Below are positions 8,949 through 17,469 of a stretch of DNA of 62,486 nucleotides, piece after piece. The position numbers were made by a program, and so were the translations under genes. Numbering within the stretch: position 1 is the stretch's first letter; every line of letters starts with the position of its first letter. The notes under the pieces are model-generated. The model did not search any database, was not told the origin of the DNA, and was given only the letters and a program-made list of their open reading frames with translations. Source of the DNA: an uncultured Opitutia bacterium (GTDB lineage Bacteria > Verrucomicrobiota > Verrucomicrobiia > Opitutales > Opitutaceae); the NCBI GenBank assembly GCA_903840415.1, contig CAIMFY010000075.1:1-62486 (forward strand), written 5' to 3'.

Positions 8949-9644
8949 GTGCAGCCTCAGCCGGTAGCCCACCCCGTCGTGAAAATTCTCATCGTCGAAG
9001 ACCAGCGCCGCCTCGGCCAGTTCTTGAAACGCAGCCTGACCGAGCGGGCCTACACTGTCACCTGGGTGCAAACCTGCGCCGAGGCGCGCGATGCCCTGTG
9101 CGAAACGAACTACGACGTCATCATCCTCGACCTCGGGTTGCCCGACGGCGACGGGCTCGATTTGCTCAAGGAATGGCGCAAGGGCGGCTTCCAGGAACCT
9201 GTGCTCATCCTCAGCGCCCGCGACGCGGTCGACGATCGGATCAAGGGCCTCGACGTCGGCGCTGACGATTATCTCGCGAAACCGTTCAGCCTGGAGGAAC
9301 TGCTGGCCCGCGTGCGTTCGCTGCTGCGGCGGCAGAGCAGTTCCAAGGAGACGGTGCTCAAACATGGCGGCATCCGCATGGACCTGCTCGGACGCACCGT
9401 GACGCAAAACGGCCAGCCCCTTGAAATGACGAGCCGCGAATTCGCGCTGCTGGAAGTCTTCCTTCAGAACCCCGGCCGGATCCTCACTCGCACCCTCATC
9501 AGTGAAAAAATCTGGGAGTCGCATTACGACGTCGATACTAACCTCCTCGACGTCTACATGAGCAAACTACGGGGCAAGCTCGAAGTGGAACCCGGCAAAC
9601 CCGTGTTCAAGACCATCCGCGGCGTGGGCTACCAGCTGTTGTGA
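8949..9644 (+). CDS. OmpR/PhoB-family response regulator
   Basis: 231 aa from a GTG with AGGA 11 nt upstream; a shorter GTG start at 8979 gives the classical 'KILIVEDQ' beginning. The receiver domain has the acidic pair in 'VEDQ', phospho-acceptor Asp61 in 'VIILDLGLPDG', Ser89 and Lys111 ('LAKPFS'). A winged-helix domain from about 135 ends 'VFKTIRGVGYQLL', close to the CusR/CopR/QseB group. Its stop overlaps the kinase start by 4 bp. As an OmpR/PhoB-type DNA binder it is the natural candidate to read the 11-bp repeats found before every other transcription unit here. That link is inference. Confidence 0.93.
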   Translation: MQPQPVAHPVVKILIVEDQRRLGQFLKRSLTERAYTVTWVQTCAEARDALCETNYDVIILDLGLPDGDGLDLLKEWRKGGFQEPVLILSARDAVDDRIKGLDVGADDYLAKPFSLEELLARVRSLLRRQSSSKETVLKHGGIRMDLLGRTVTQNGQPLEMTSREFALLEVFLQNPGRILTRTLISEKIWESHYDVDTNLLDVYMSKLRGKLEVEPGKPVFKTIRGVGYQLL

Positions 9645-11071
9645 AGTCGCTCAGCGCCAGGCTCGCGATGCTGTATGCCTTCGTCTCGACGGCGACGCTC
9701 GCGGTCCTGTTTGTCGCAGGCTATTATTTGCTCAACCAACACTTGGTGCGCGCGCTCGATGTGTTGAACGACGCCGAGTTTGGCCAAATCAAGGCGAGCC
9801 TTGGGCCGGACTACGCCGCGCTGACCACTGATAAAATCGAGGAACGCATCCGGCGCACGACGGAAGTGGCCTCCGTGCTGTTCTTCATCGAAGTGCACGA
9901 AAAGGGCGAAGGCGTGCTCTTCAGCTCGAAGAATCTCGGCGACCGGCGCATCCCCGACGTCATCGGCGCCGCCAAATTCAACGTGGTCCTCGAAAACGTG
10001 GGCGAACTGCGCGTCGGCGAATATCTGCTGGGCACCAAAGACGTAATGATCGCGACCTCGCTCATTCAGGTGCGCAAGGTGATGGACGGCTACGCAGAGA
10101 TCAGTCTGGTGCTCATCTGCTTCATGCTGATTGTGAGTGTCATCACGGGTCTGGTGTTGAGCCGCGTGGCGCTACGGCCGGTCCGACTCATGCAGGAAAC
10201 GGCGCACCGGATCCGCTCGGACAACTTGAGCGAACGCATTCCGGTCTCCGCGGTGCAGGACGAGATCTCCGATCTCGCCCGCCTGCTCAACGAGATGTTT
10301 GACCGGCTGGAATCATCCTTCAACCAAGTGCGGCGGTTCAGCGCCGAGGCCTCGCACGAGTTGAAAACGCCGCTCTCGCTCGTGCGCCTGCACGCCGAGA
10401 AACTGCTCATCGAGGGCGGCCTGACGCCCGCGCAGGAGGAAGCGGTGCAATCGCAACTCGAGGAAATCGCGCGCCTCAACAAGATCATCGAGGAACTGCT
10501 GTTCCTCTCGCGCGTCGAAGCACGCGCCGTCACTCCGGAATTGAAGCGCGAAGATCCGAGGCGCTTCCTGCAAAACTTCGCGCAGGACGCGCACGTCCTC
10601 GCGGAGAGCCGCGACGTGCGCTTCACCGAAACTCTCGAGGGCACCGGCATCGTCGACTACGACCCGAAATGGATCCGGCAGGTGTTGCTTAACCTCGTCG
10701 CCAACGCCCTCAAGTTTTCCCCCCGCGGCGGGCTCGTCTCGCTCACGTCAGAATTCACCATCGACGGATGGCGCGTGGCCATCGAGGACGACGGACCCGG
10801 CGTGCCCGCCGAACAGCGCGAGCGCATCTTCGAGCGTTTCGTCCGGCTCAACAATGAGCACCAACTCGAAGACAGCGGCAGCGGACTCGGGCTGGCCATT
10901 TCACGCAGCATTCTCGGCCTGCACCACGGCACGATCCGCGCCGAAGGGGGCACCCGCGGAGCCGGGTTGTGCGTGGTGTTTGAGATTCCCCTCGCCCGCC
11001 CCACGCCGGCCGAACCACCTGCGCCGCGCGGGATCACTGTCGGCGCACTGGCGCCTACCACAGGCCAATGA
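9641..11071 (+). CDS. sensor histidine kinase (CusS-like architecture)
   Basis: 476 aa from a GTG overlapping the regulator stop (GTGA). TM1 is about 8-30, the periplasmic sensor about 31-155, TM2 about 155-175 and a HAMP linker about 175-228. The H-box 'EASHELKTPLSLV' carries His239, followed by the N-box 'NLVANALKFSP' and the G boxes 'DDGPGVP' and 'GSGLGLAISRS'. The sensor domain has no recognised ligand motif. The C-terminal tail is Pro/Ala-rich and its last 17 bp overlap the end of the convergent transporter gene. Confidence 0.93.
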   Translation: MKSLSARLAMLYAFVSTATLAVLFVAGYYLLNQHLVRALDVLNDAEFGQIKASLGPDYAALTTDKIEERIRRTTEVASVLFFIEVHEKGEGVLFSSKNLGDRRIPDVIGAAKFNVVLENVGELRVGEYLLGTKDVMIATSLIQVRKVMDGYAEISLVLICFMLIVSVITGLVLSRVALRPVRLMQETAHRIRSDNLSERIPVSAVQDEISDLARLLNEMFDRLESSFNQVRRFSAEASHELKTPLSLVRLHAEKLLIEGGLTPAQEEAVQSQLEEIARLNKIIEELLFLSRVEARAVTPELKREDPRRFLQNFAQDAHVLAESRDVRFTETLEGTGIVDYDPKWIRQVLLNLVANALKFSPRGGLVSLTSEFTIDGWRVAIEDDGPGVPAEQRERIFERFVRLNNEHQLEDSGSGLGLAISRSILGLHHGTIRAEGGTRGAGLCVVFEIPLARPTPAEPPAPRGITVGALAPTTGQ

Positions 11072-12467
11072 CCTGCCACCAGACGAGGCCGACCCCGAGC
11101 CAGATCGCGAGATTGACGAACGACAGCGCGAATCCGAGCGTCCACCAGGTGCTCTGCGAGACGTAGCCCGGGCTGAAATAAACCGGCGCCGAGCCCGTGC
11201 CATAGTGCGTGATGCCGGCATTGAGGTTGGAAAGAAACGCCAGCGACAGCACCGCGACCATCGGCGGCACGCCGGCCGCGAGCGCGGCACTGAGAAACAC
11301 CGGATAGAGCGCCGTCACATGTGCGGTCATGCTCGCGAAGCCGTAGTGTGCGTAGAGGTAAAGTGCGGCCAACGCCGCCAGCACTACCGGCCACGGCCAG
11401 CCATGCAGGAGCGTGAAGGCCGGCGAAAAAATGATTGTAATGACGCCCGTGTCGCTCAGCGCGTCGGCCATCACGATGAGCGGCCCGAACCAGCTGATGG
11501 TGTCCCACGTCTTCGAATCCCCAAGCAATTCTGGCCACGAAACCACGCCGGTGAGCAAGATCGCGCACACCCCGGCCAGCGCGACAATCGTGGTCGCCAC
11601 GCCGTGCAGCGGGGCCGTGACCCATCCCGCGACCACGACGATCATGATGACGGTGAGGATCACTTGCTCGCGCGACATCGGGCCCATTTGGCTGAGCCGG
11701 TCACGGGCGAGAGCCCGGGCGGTCTCCGTTTCCTTGAGTTCGGGCGGATGCAACTGGTGCAGCAGCCACGGCATGAGCGCAAAGGTGCACAGCCCCGGCA
11801 CGCTGGCCGCTGCCGCCCAGCGGCCCCACGTGAGATCGACGTGGGCAAGGCGACCGGCGAGTTCGGCGATCAGTGGATTCGCCGCCATGCCCGTCAAAAA
11901 CATCGCCGACGCCGCGTAGGTGCAGTGAAACCCCACCAGCGTGAGGTAGGCCCCGATGCGGTTTGCCGTTGGGCCGGGCTCGGAACCGAGTGCGGTCGCC
12001 AGCCCGCGCACCACCGGAGCGATAATGGCGCCGCCGCGCGCCGTGTCGGAGGGCACGAACGGTGCGAGCATGAGGTCGGAAATTGCGACCGAGTAGCCCA
12101 GCGTCAGCGGGGTGCGCGCAAACCGACTGATGAAAAAAAAGGCGAGCCGGAGGGCGAGTTGCGTCTTCGTCACTGCCCGCGCGAAGAGAAACGCGGAAAA
12201 AACGAGCCACACAATGCTGTTGCCAAAGCCGGCGAAAATCTGGGTCGGAGCAAGCGTATGGGTGAGCGCGACGAGCGTCATCGTCACCAGCACGCTCACG
12301 CCCATCGGCACCGGTCGCGCCATGAACGCAACGATCATGGCGACGAAAAACGCGAGCAGATGGCGCTGCACAGGTTCCATCCCAGGCAGCGGGGAGAAAT
12401 ACAGCAACACGCCGGGCACAAGCACTACGGCCCAACGGCGCAGGGGAATCGGAGCAGGCAAACTCAT
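11055..12467 (-). CDS. DASS-family sodium-coupled di/tricarboxylate transporter
   Basis: 470 aa from the ATG at 12467, with about 12 hydrophobic segments. Family marks include 'PSDTARGGAI' (the first carboxylate-binding Ser/Thr motif), 'TGMAANPL' and 'ASMTAHVTALYPVF' (the second motif), close to 2-oxoglutarate/malate-type carriers such as SodiT1/YflS. It is the last gene of the PepSY-CitS-RraA-DASS operon and would move organic anions across the inner membrane. The substrate is not readable from sequence. Confidence 0.9.
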   Translation of the reverse strand: MSLPAPIPLRRWAVVLVPGVLLYFSPLPGMEPVQRHLLAFFVAMIVAFMARPVPMGVSVLVTMTLVALTHTLAPTQIFAGFGNSIVWLVFSAFLFARAVTKTQLALRLAFFFISRFARTPLTLGYSVAISDLMLAPFVPSDTARGGAIIAPVVRGLATALGSEPGPTANRIGAYLTLVGFHCTYAASAMFLTGMAANPLIAELAGRLAHVDLTWGRWAAAASVPGLCTFALMPWLLHQLHPPELKETETARALARDRLSQMGPMSREQVILTVIMIVVVAGWVTAPLHGVATTIVALAGVCAILLTGVVSWPELLGDSKTWDTISWFGPLIVMADALSDTGVITIIFSPAFTLLHGWPWPVVLAALAALYLYAHYGFASMTAHVTALYPVFLSAALAAGVPPMVAVLSLAFLSNLNAGITHYGTGSAPVYFSPGYVSQSTWWTLGFALSFVNLAIWLGVGLVWWQVIGLW

Positions 12468-12495
12468 CGCGGGGTGAAGCGCCCGACACGATGTC

Positions 12496-12513
12496 GCCCG
12501 CTGCACCGCGGGC
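12496..12513 (-). other. small stem-loop between RraA-like and DASS genes
   Basis: GCCCGC and GCGGGC pair across a 6-nt loop in the 70-bp gap of the operon, next to a second short hairpin (CGACA/TGTCG, 12484-12496). It could modulate read-through or mRNA stability. No T-run is present. Confidence 0.35.
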
Positions 12514-12537
12514 AATCACGGAAACGCGAGCCGTCCT

Positions 12538-13029
12538 TCAGGCGATCGTGAGCGGCGATTCCGCGACCAGAATGCCGTCGTCGTCGCTGTAGAGCCAATA
12601 ACCCGGCGTGAAGGTGACGCCGCCAAAAGCTACCGCCACATCGGGTTCCCCGAGTCCACGCTTTTCGCTTTTGCACGGATTCGTGCCGAGCGCTTTTACG
12701 CCGAAATCGAGTTGCGCGAGAGCGACAGAATCGCGCACGGCGCCGTAAATCACGACACCAGCCCAGCCGTTCTGGGCGCCGAGCGCCGCGAGTCGGTCGC
12801 CCAGCAGTGCGGCGCCGAGAAAACCGCCACCATCGACGACCAGCACCTCGCCCGCGGACGGCATTTCGAGGACGCGCCGCACGAGCACGTTGTCCGCATA
12901 GCAGCGCACCGTGCGGATGCGGCCGCCGTAAGCGCGCCGCCCACCGAACTGGCGGAATTGCACGGCGCACGCCAGACAGCGGTTGCCCGCGGCATCAGCA
13001 AGATCAGCGGTCGCAAAAGGTGCAGCCAT
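12538..13029 (-). CDS. RraA-like protein / 4-hydroxy-4-methyl-2-oxoglutarate aldolase family
   Basis: 163 aa, the usual RraA length. Conserved segments are visible: '[15 protein letters not shown]', 'VLVVDGGG', '[14 protein letters not shown]' with the metal/pyruvate-binding Arg-Asp, and '[13 protein letters not shown]'. Members are either RNase E inhibitors or HMG/oxaloacetate-cleaving aldolases; sequence alone does not separate these. Placement between two organic-acid transporters favours an aldolase or oxaloacetate decarboxylase role. It starts 3 bp after the stop of the CitS-like gene. Confidence 0.85.
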   Translation of the reverse strand: MAAPFATADLADAAGNRCLACAVQFRQFGGRRAYGGRIRTVRCYADNVLVRRVLEMPSAGEVLVVDGGGFLGAALLGDRLAALGAQNGWAGVVIYGAVRDSVALAQLDFGVKALGTNPCKSEKRGLGEPDVAVAFGGVTFTPGYWLYSDDDGILVAESPLTIA

Positions 13030-13032
13030 AAC

Positions 13033-14397
13033 TCAAGCGCTGAGATGCGATAGTGCGTAAAGCGAAACGGAAACCGTGACGAGGCCGCCAATGCGCGTCG
13101 CGATCTGCGCGAACGGCATCAACTGCATCCGATTCGAGGCCGTGAGGATCGCGACGTCGCCCGTGCCACCCTGGCCGCAGCGACAGGAGTTCACGATGGC
13201 CGCCTCGATCGGGTAAAGCTTTACCCACTTTCCTACGACGAAGCCGGTGGCGACCATCGTGACAACCGTCGCGATGATCGTCGCAAGATTCGCCGGCGCA
13301 AAAGCGGCGACGAGTTTCTCCCACGGAGTCATCGCCACGCCAATGGCGAACAGCAACGGATACGTCACGGCACTGGCGAAAAATTTATACACGACGTGCG
13401 CACCTTGCTGGAGTTTCGGCGAGACCATGTGCGCGAGTTTGGCGAGCACCGCCAGCGCAAGCATCGTCAGCGCAGCGGGCCAGACCTTGCCAAATTTCGC
13501 ACCGACGGCGGCGATGAAAAGGCCGAGAATGTAGAATGCAATCGCGAGGCTGCCGGCGGCGGCGACATGCGTCACGTCCATGTGACCGGTGATCTCGTCT
13601 TTCTTCGGATCGATTTCGTCGTGCTCGCCGGGTTGGAGGCGGCCGTCGCCCGTGAGATGCGGGAAGCGTTTGCCGATAAAGTTGAGCGCGCCGGCAAGCA
13701 GAATCGCCGTCAGGCTGCCGAACATCACCGGCGGCAGAATCTGGGCAAACTCGTCGCCTTGCTTCACATGAAGAATCTCGGCGTAACCGGTCGAAAGCGG
13801 AATCGCACCCTCGCCTACGCCACCTGCCATCACCGGCGCCACGAGATAAAAAAACGTGTGCTTTGCGCCCAACCCGAGCATCGATCCCACTCCCACTCCC
13901 ACGAGCGCAGCCAGCACGGAGCCAGCTGCCATCGGAATGAAGATTTTCACGAAACCGCGAATCAGTACTGTGCGATCCATGCCGAGAATGCTACCGACAA
14001 TCACCGCTGCGATGAAGAGATAGAGAAAATTGGTGCCTTTCGTGAAATCGGTGACGGCCGTGACGAGAGTATCGGGCAGGATTTTTTTATAGACGAGAAA
14101 CGAGGGAATGAACGTCGCGAAAATCGCGGCCGTGCCGAAATGATGGAGCACGGGAAGGCGTTTGCCGAGTTCGCCGCAAGCGAAACCACCGACGGCCAGC
14201 ACGGCCATCATCATGCAGATTTCGGTGGGGTATTTCCCGGGTTGCGCCGCGAACCAACCAACAATCCCAAGCAGCAGCACGAACACCGGCACCGGCAGGA
14301 TGCCGACACGAAGCTCCATGAGTTTCCACCAGCCCTGCGGCCAGAAACCGGAGGATAATTTTTCGGCGACGGAGCGGTCGGAGGGGGTATCGTTCAT
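13033..14397 (-). CDS. 2-hydroxycarboxylate transporter family (CitS/MaeN-like)
   Basis: 454 aa from the ATG at 14397, which overlaps the PepSY stop by 4 bp; a longer frame upstream is an artefact. The two re-entrant-loop signatures of the 2-HCT family are present: 'AGGVGEGAIPLS' (191-202) and 'CRCGQGGTGDVAIL' (405-418), followed by 'QIATRIGG' with the Arg equivalent to the citrate-binding one of CitS. It is expected to be a sodium-coupled citrate or malate carrier, in uptake or exchange mode. Confidence 0.92.
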   Translation of the reverse strand: MNDTPSDRSVAEKLSSGFWPQGWWKLMELRVGILPVPVFVLLLGIVGWFAAQPGKYPTEICMMMAVLAVGGFACGELGKRLPVLHHFGTAAIFATFIPSFLVYKKILPDTLVTAVTDFTKGTNFLYLFIAAVIVGSILGMDRTVLIRGFVKIFIPMAAGSVLAALVGVGVGSMLGLGAKHTFFYLVAPVMAGGVGEGAIPLSTGYAEILHVKQGDEFAQILPPVMFGSLTAILLAGALNFIGKRFPHLTGDGRLQPGEHDEIDPKKDEITGHMDVTHVAAAGSLAIAFYILGLFIAAVGAKFGKVWPAALTMLALAVLAKLAHMVSPKLQQGAHVVYKFFASAVTYPLLFAIGVAMTPWEKLVAAFAPANLATIIATVVTMVATGFVVGKWVKLYPIEAAIVNSCRCGQGGTGDVAILTASNRMQLMPFAQIATRIGGLVTVSVSLYALSHLSA

Positions 14398-15512
14398 TTG
14401 GCTGACACAGGTTCGGGGTTGAGCGCCACCACCGAAACCGGTGTGCGAGCGCGAGATTTGCGACGGAGGTAACTGGCGACACCCGTCCACGCGAGCAGCG
14501 GCACGCAGAGTGTCGCCGTCAGAAGCAGGAGTTGCACCACGATGCCGCCAGTGGCGGCGGAGTGCAACGAGAGCATCCAGTAGTAAAGCCGGTAGCCGGC
14601 GCTGGCCTGCGCCCAGGGTGCGTAACGGATCACTGATGCCGCCGGGTCGAGAAATACGTAGGAGCGCGCATTCGGGTGCGGTGCGTCGGCCGCGATGGCG
14701 TAGGCGGAAATAAGGCCGGCTTTCGGCAGTGGGATATAGGTCTCCCGCGCAGCGGGCATCAGCTTGGCGATCTGGCGACCAACGACATCGAAACCGGCGA
14801 AGGCGGTCGGGACACCAACCGGCGCCGAAGGCGGTTGTTCGCGTTTCGAAAATGTGATCAGGTCGAGCACGGGCCAAGTAGACTCGAACGAAATGGGAAT
14901 GCCGCTGACCGCACTGAAAAGCAGCACGAGCCCGGCGTAGGCACCGATGGTCTTGTGGAGGTTGAGCTGCCACGGGCGGCCGGTGAGCTTGCGGTTCAGG
15001 GTGAGGCCAGCGACGAGCGCGCGCCGCGTGGCCGGCCACCAGAGCACAAAACCCGTGAGCAGCAGCGCCGCGAATACGCCGGCAAAGGTGCCGTTGACGC
15101 TTTCGCCGAGCGTTGGTTCAAGCCGCAGGTATTTGTGCAGCCCCTCGATCCACCCGAAACCCTCGCCGTAGCGCGCACGAGTGCCGAGAATCGCGCCAGT
15201 GTAGGGGTTAAGGTGGACGTAGTTCCTGTCGGCAAAGTAGGCCGTGAATGACGCCGTCGGGTCGCTCCAGTAACGCACGCTAAGGAAATCTACACCCGGA
15301 TGCGCCACCCTTGCGCGCGCCACGAGATTGTCGATCGGCAGGCGCGTCGCTCCGGGTTCAACCACAAAGCGCTGGGGATCGAGGGTGCGCTCAAGTTTGC
15401 TGCGGAAAATCAGCGCCGTGCCGGACAACGCCACCACCATGAACACCACGCCCACGGTAATACCCGTCCAGAGATGAAAGGTGAGCAAAGGGGTGCGCAG
15501 GACAGGCTTCAT
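14394..15512 (-). CDS. PepSY-TM domain membrane protein
   Basis: 372 aa. The N-terminus 'FHLWTGITVGVVFMVVALSG' is TM1, and later segments with His residues ('IEGLHKYLRL', 'LNLHKTIGAYAGL', 'MLSLHSAATGG') mark the PepSY-associated TM family. That family is often iron-regulated and beside TonB siderophore receptors, where ferric-siderophore reduction is suspected. It is the first gene of the organic-acid transport operon. The predicted leader is about 9 nt. Confidence 0.88.
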   Translation of the reverse strand: MKPVLRTPLLTFHLWTGITVGVVFMVVALSGTALIFRSKLERTLDPQRFVVEPGATRLPIDNLVARARVAHPGVDFLSVRYWSDPTASFTAYFADRNYVHLNPYTGAILGTRARYGEGFGWIEGLHKYLRLEPTLGESVNGTFAGVFAALLLTGFVLWWPATRRALVAGLTLNRKLTGRPWQLNLHKTIGAYAGLVLLFSAVSGIPISFESTWPVLDLITFSKREQPPSAPVGVPTAFAGFDVVGRQIAKLMPAARETYIPLPKAGLISAYAIAADAPHPNARSYVFLDPAASVIRYAPWAQASAGYRLYYWMLSLHSAATGGIVVQLLLLTATLCVPLLAWTGVASYLRRKSRARTPVSVVALNPEPVSAK

Positions 15513-15528
15513 GCGATCGCGTGCGGAG

Positions 15529-15582
15529 AACTTAGGTCGAAAGACTAAAACGAGACTGAACCCCTTCTGAATTTTTTTTAAC
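15529..15582 (-). promoter_or_regulatory. 11-bp-phased operator and -10 for the PepSY/CitS operon
   Basis: On the coding strand GTTAA (15582-15578), TTCAG (15571-15567), TTCAG (15560-15556) and TTTAG (15549-15545) are spaced 11 bp, then TAAGTT at 15534-15529. The ATG at 15512 lies 16 bp after the hexamer. Confidence 0.8.
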
Positions 15583-15647
15583 GGGACCCGAACCAGACTC
15601 GCGAAACGAACGAAATCCCGGATGCAAACGACTGAAATCAGCGCCGG

Positions 15648-16292
15648 TCATTTCCCGCCGTCCAACTCGCGGAACCATCCCGGCCGGCGCACCCGCGCCC
15701 AGCTCGCTGTCACGGTGCCCTTCACCATCGAGGCAAACGTGCCCGGCTCGCCGATCGTCGCCTTATAGATGTGGACGAGCAAACCGCCGGTCATAATGAC
15801 TGCCAGCACCCGGTGAGTTGTGCGACAGACCGGATAAACCCCCGGGGGCATCCAAGGCTCTCTCCTCCACCACCACACCAGACCAGTGATCAGAAATATC
15901 ACCGTGCTGATCACGAATGCCCAGAAAAACATTTTCTGCCCTCCGTTGAAAAATCCGGTATCGTTCGGTGGCACCTGCTCCGGCCGCATCGCATGTTCCC
16001 GCAAATGGCGGACGAAATAGGAATCCGTGGCGGTCCAACGCATCCGCTTTCGCCATGCAAAAAAAATCGGAATGGTTAATAGCGCGAGGCCCAGACCGGA
16101 CGTGAAATGAACCCCGATGGATCCATACGGCCCTCCGAAAAACGGCTGCATCCAGCTGAGAATGCTCACCCAATAGAGCGCAAAGCCCGTCGCAACAGCG
16201 AGGAGGAAACAGACCGCGATTAACCAATGAACGGTGCGCACGAAGTCGGAATGGCGCACGATTTCCGTTGCTGGGGCGGAGGGGGTTTCCAT
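15648..16292 (-). CDS. formate dehydrogenase gamma-like cytochrome b, orphan
   Basis: 214 aa, full length for FdnI/FdoI-type diheme subunits, with four hydrophobic segments. Candidate heme ligands are His22 ('RTVHWLIA'), His62 ('GVHFTSG'), His160 and His174 ('GLLVHIYKATIGEPGT'). 'DTGFFNGGQKMFFW' (111-124) is the typical gamma-subunit sequence. No alpha or beta subunit lies nearby, so it may serve another periplasmic reductase. It is monocistronic with its own operator; the hexamer ends 7 bp before the ATG, which predicts a leaderless mRNA. Confidence 0.87.
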   Translation of the reverse strand: METPSAPATEIVRHSDFVRTVHWLIAVCFLLAVATGFALYWVSILSWMQPFFGGPYGSIGVHFTSGLGLALLTIPIFFAWRKRMRWTATDSYFVRHLREHAMRPEQVPPNDTGFFNGGQKMFFWAFVISTVIFLITGLVWWWRREPWMPPGVYPVCRTTHRVLAVIMTGGLLVHIYKATIGEPGTFASMVKGTVTASWARVRRPGWFRELDGGK

Positions 16293-16299
16293 GCAGGGA

Positions 16300-16353
16300 A
16301 CTGTGCTGGCCGAAGCTTAACCGAGGATGAACCGCACCTGTAATTTTTTTCAG
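16300..16353 (-). promoter_or_regulatory. 11-bp-phased operator and -10 for the cytochrome b gene
   Basis: On the coding strand CTGAA (16353-16349), TACAG (16342-16338), TTCAT (16331-16327) and TTAAG (16320-16316) are spaced 11 bp, then CACAGT at 16305-16300. A start site about 7 bp later would fall at or next to the ATG at 16292. Confidence 0.8.
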
Positions 16354-16365
16354 AATGGCCCGCGA

Positions 16366-17469
16366 TCAATCGAGCTTGGCCCGCTGCTCGGCGGCGAAGG
16401 GAGGAGGCAATGGGAGAAACCCGCCGTCGTCAGCCACGACTTGCTGGCCTTCGCGGCTGAGGACGAAGCGGAGGAACTCGCGCAGTCTGGGCTCTAGCGC
16501 GGTGCCAGGTTTGCGGTTGAGATAGATGTAGATGCTGCGGACGAGCGGATACGTTCGGGCCTGAAAACTTTCGCGGCTCGGCACGACAAAAGGCCCGGCG
16601 TCGCTCGTGGCGAGCGCGATGGACTTAATGCCCGCGATGCCTTTCGCCTGCGGCATGATCGTCCACGCGATGCCGTAAGGGTCATGCGCGAGTTCGTCGG
16701 CGAGCATGTGCCTGATGCCGAGGCGTTGGGTGGCCTGGTCGGAATCGCCGATCATCTTGCTGCCGGTTTCGACGTAACCTCGGTAGTTAGCGTTCCACTT
16801 GTCGGAGTTCTTCAACACCTGGTATTCGAAAAACCGCGAAGCCCCCGACGGAGCGTGGCCGTAGGTCTGGATCGGTTTGTCGGCCCACTCGCCGGTGAAC
16901 CCGAGCTGGCCCCACGTGCGGATATTTTGCTCCGGGCCGCGCGCATCCTCCGGCGACCACTTGAAGCCGCGGAGCCCGCCGGTGCGTTCGGCGCCAAAGA
17001 TACCGTCGAGCTGCTTGAGCGTGAGTCGCGTGAGCGGATTTTTCTCGTTTACGAAAATCACCATGCCGGGCGAACGCCCCTCGGCGTCGTAGGTGCCGCT
17101 CGCCACCGTGATGGCCGTCGCGTGGTAACCGTAGACTTCGTAGAACGCCAGGGTCTCGGTCAGCGCCGGCTCAGAACCGTCGGGCGCAAGGTCGGTTACT
17201 CCCGTGATGAGCGCGGGAAAAGCCGCGTCGCTCGTCGGCAGGGTGTCGGCAAAGGTGATCTCCGGATGAACTTTCCGGAACGCCTCCTCCCATTTTTTCA
17301 GGACGCCGGCGTAGGCATTACCGTAATTGCGAATGACGCCAGCGACCTTTTGCCCGGGAGCGTAGCCCGGCAGACCATCAAGCGCCGGCACTTGGGCGCA
17401 AAGTGCGCCGGCAGCGAGGCCGACGCACCCGAGGAGCGCGAAAAGGACTGACTGCCGCGAAGCGATCAC
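16366..17469 (-). CDS. PstS-like secreted substrate-binding protein
   Basis: 367 aa from a GTG that overlaps the stop of the Cache-like gene (GTGA). The signal peptide ends near 'GALCAQ' (about 25). Unlike most paralogs it keeps a PstS-like anion-loop sequence, 'APSGASRFFEYQVL', directly after 'TWGQLGFTGEWADKPI', so it may be one of the more canonical oxyanion binders. Its closest relative is the member at 52724-53830 (both 'KVAGVIRNYG', 'ELAHD.YGIAWT'). It is the second and last gene of its operon. Confidence 0.88.
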   Translation of the reverse strand: MIASRQSVLFALLGCVGLAAGALCAQVPALDGLPGYAPGQKVAGVIRNYGNAYAGVLKKWEEAFRKVHPEITFADTLPTSDAAFPALITGVTDLAPDGSEPALTETLAFYEVYGYHATAITVASGTYDAEGRSPGMVIFVNEKNPLTRLTLKQLDGIFGAERTGGLRGFKWSPEDARGPEQNIRTWGQLGFTGEWADKPIQTYGHAPSGASRFFEYQVLKNSDKWNANYRGYVETGSKMIGDSDQATQRLGIRHMLADELAHDPYGIAWTIMPQAKGIAGIKSIALATSDAGPFVVPSRESFQARTYPLVRSIYIYLNRKPGTALEPRLREFLRFVLSREGQQVVADDGGFLPLPPPFAAEQRAKLD

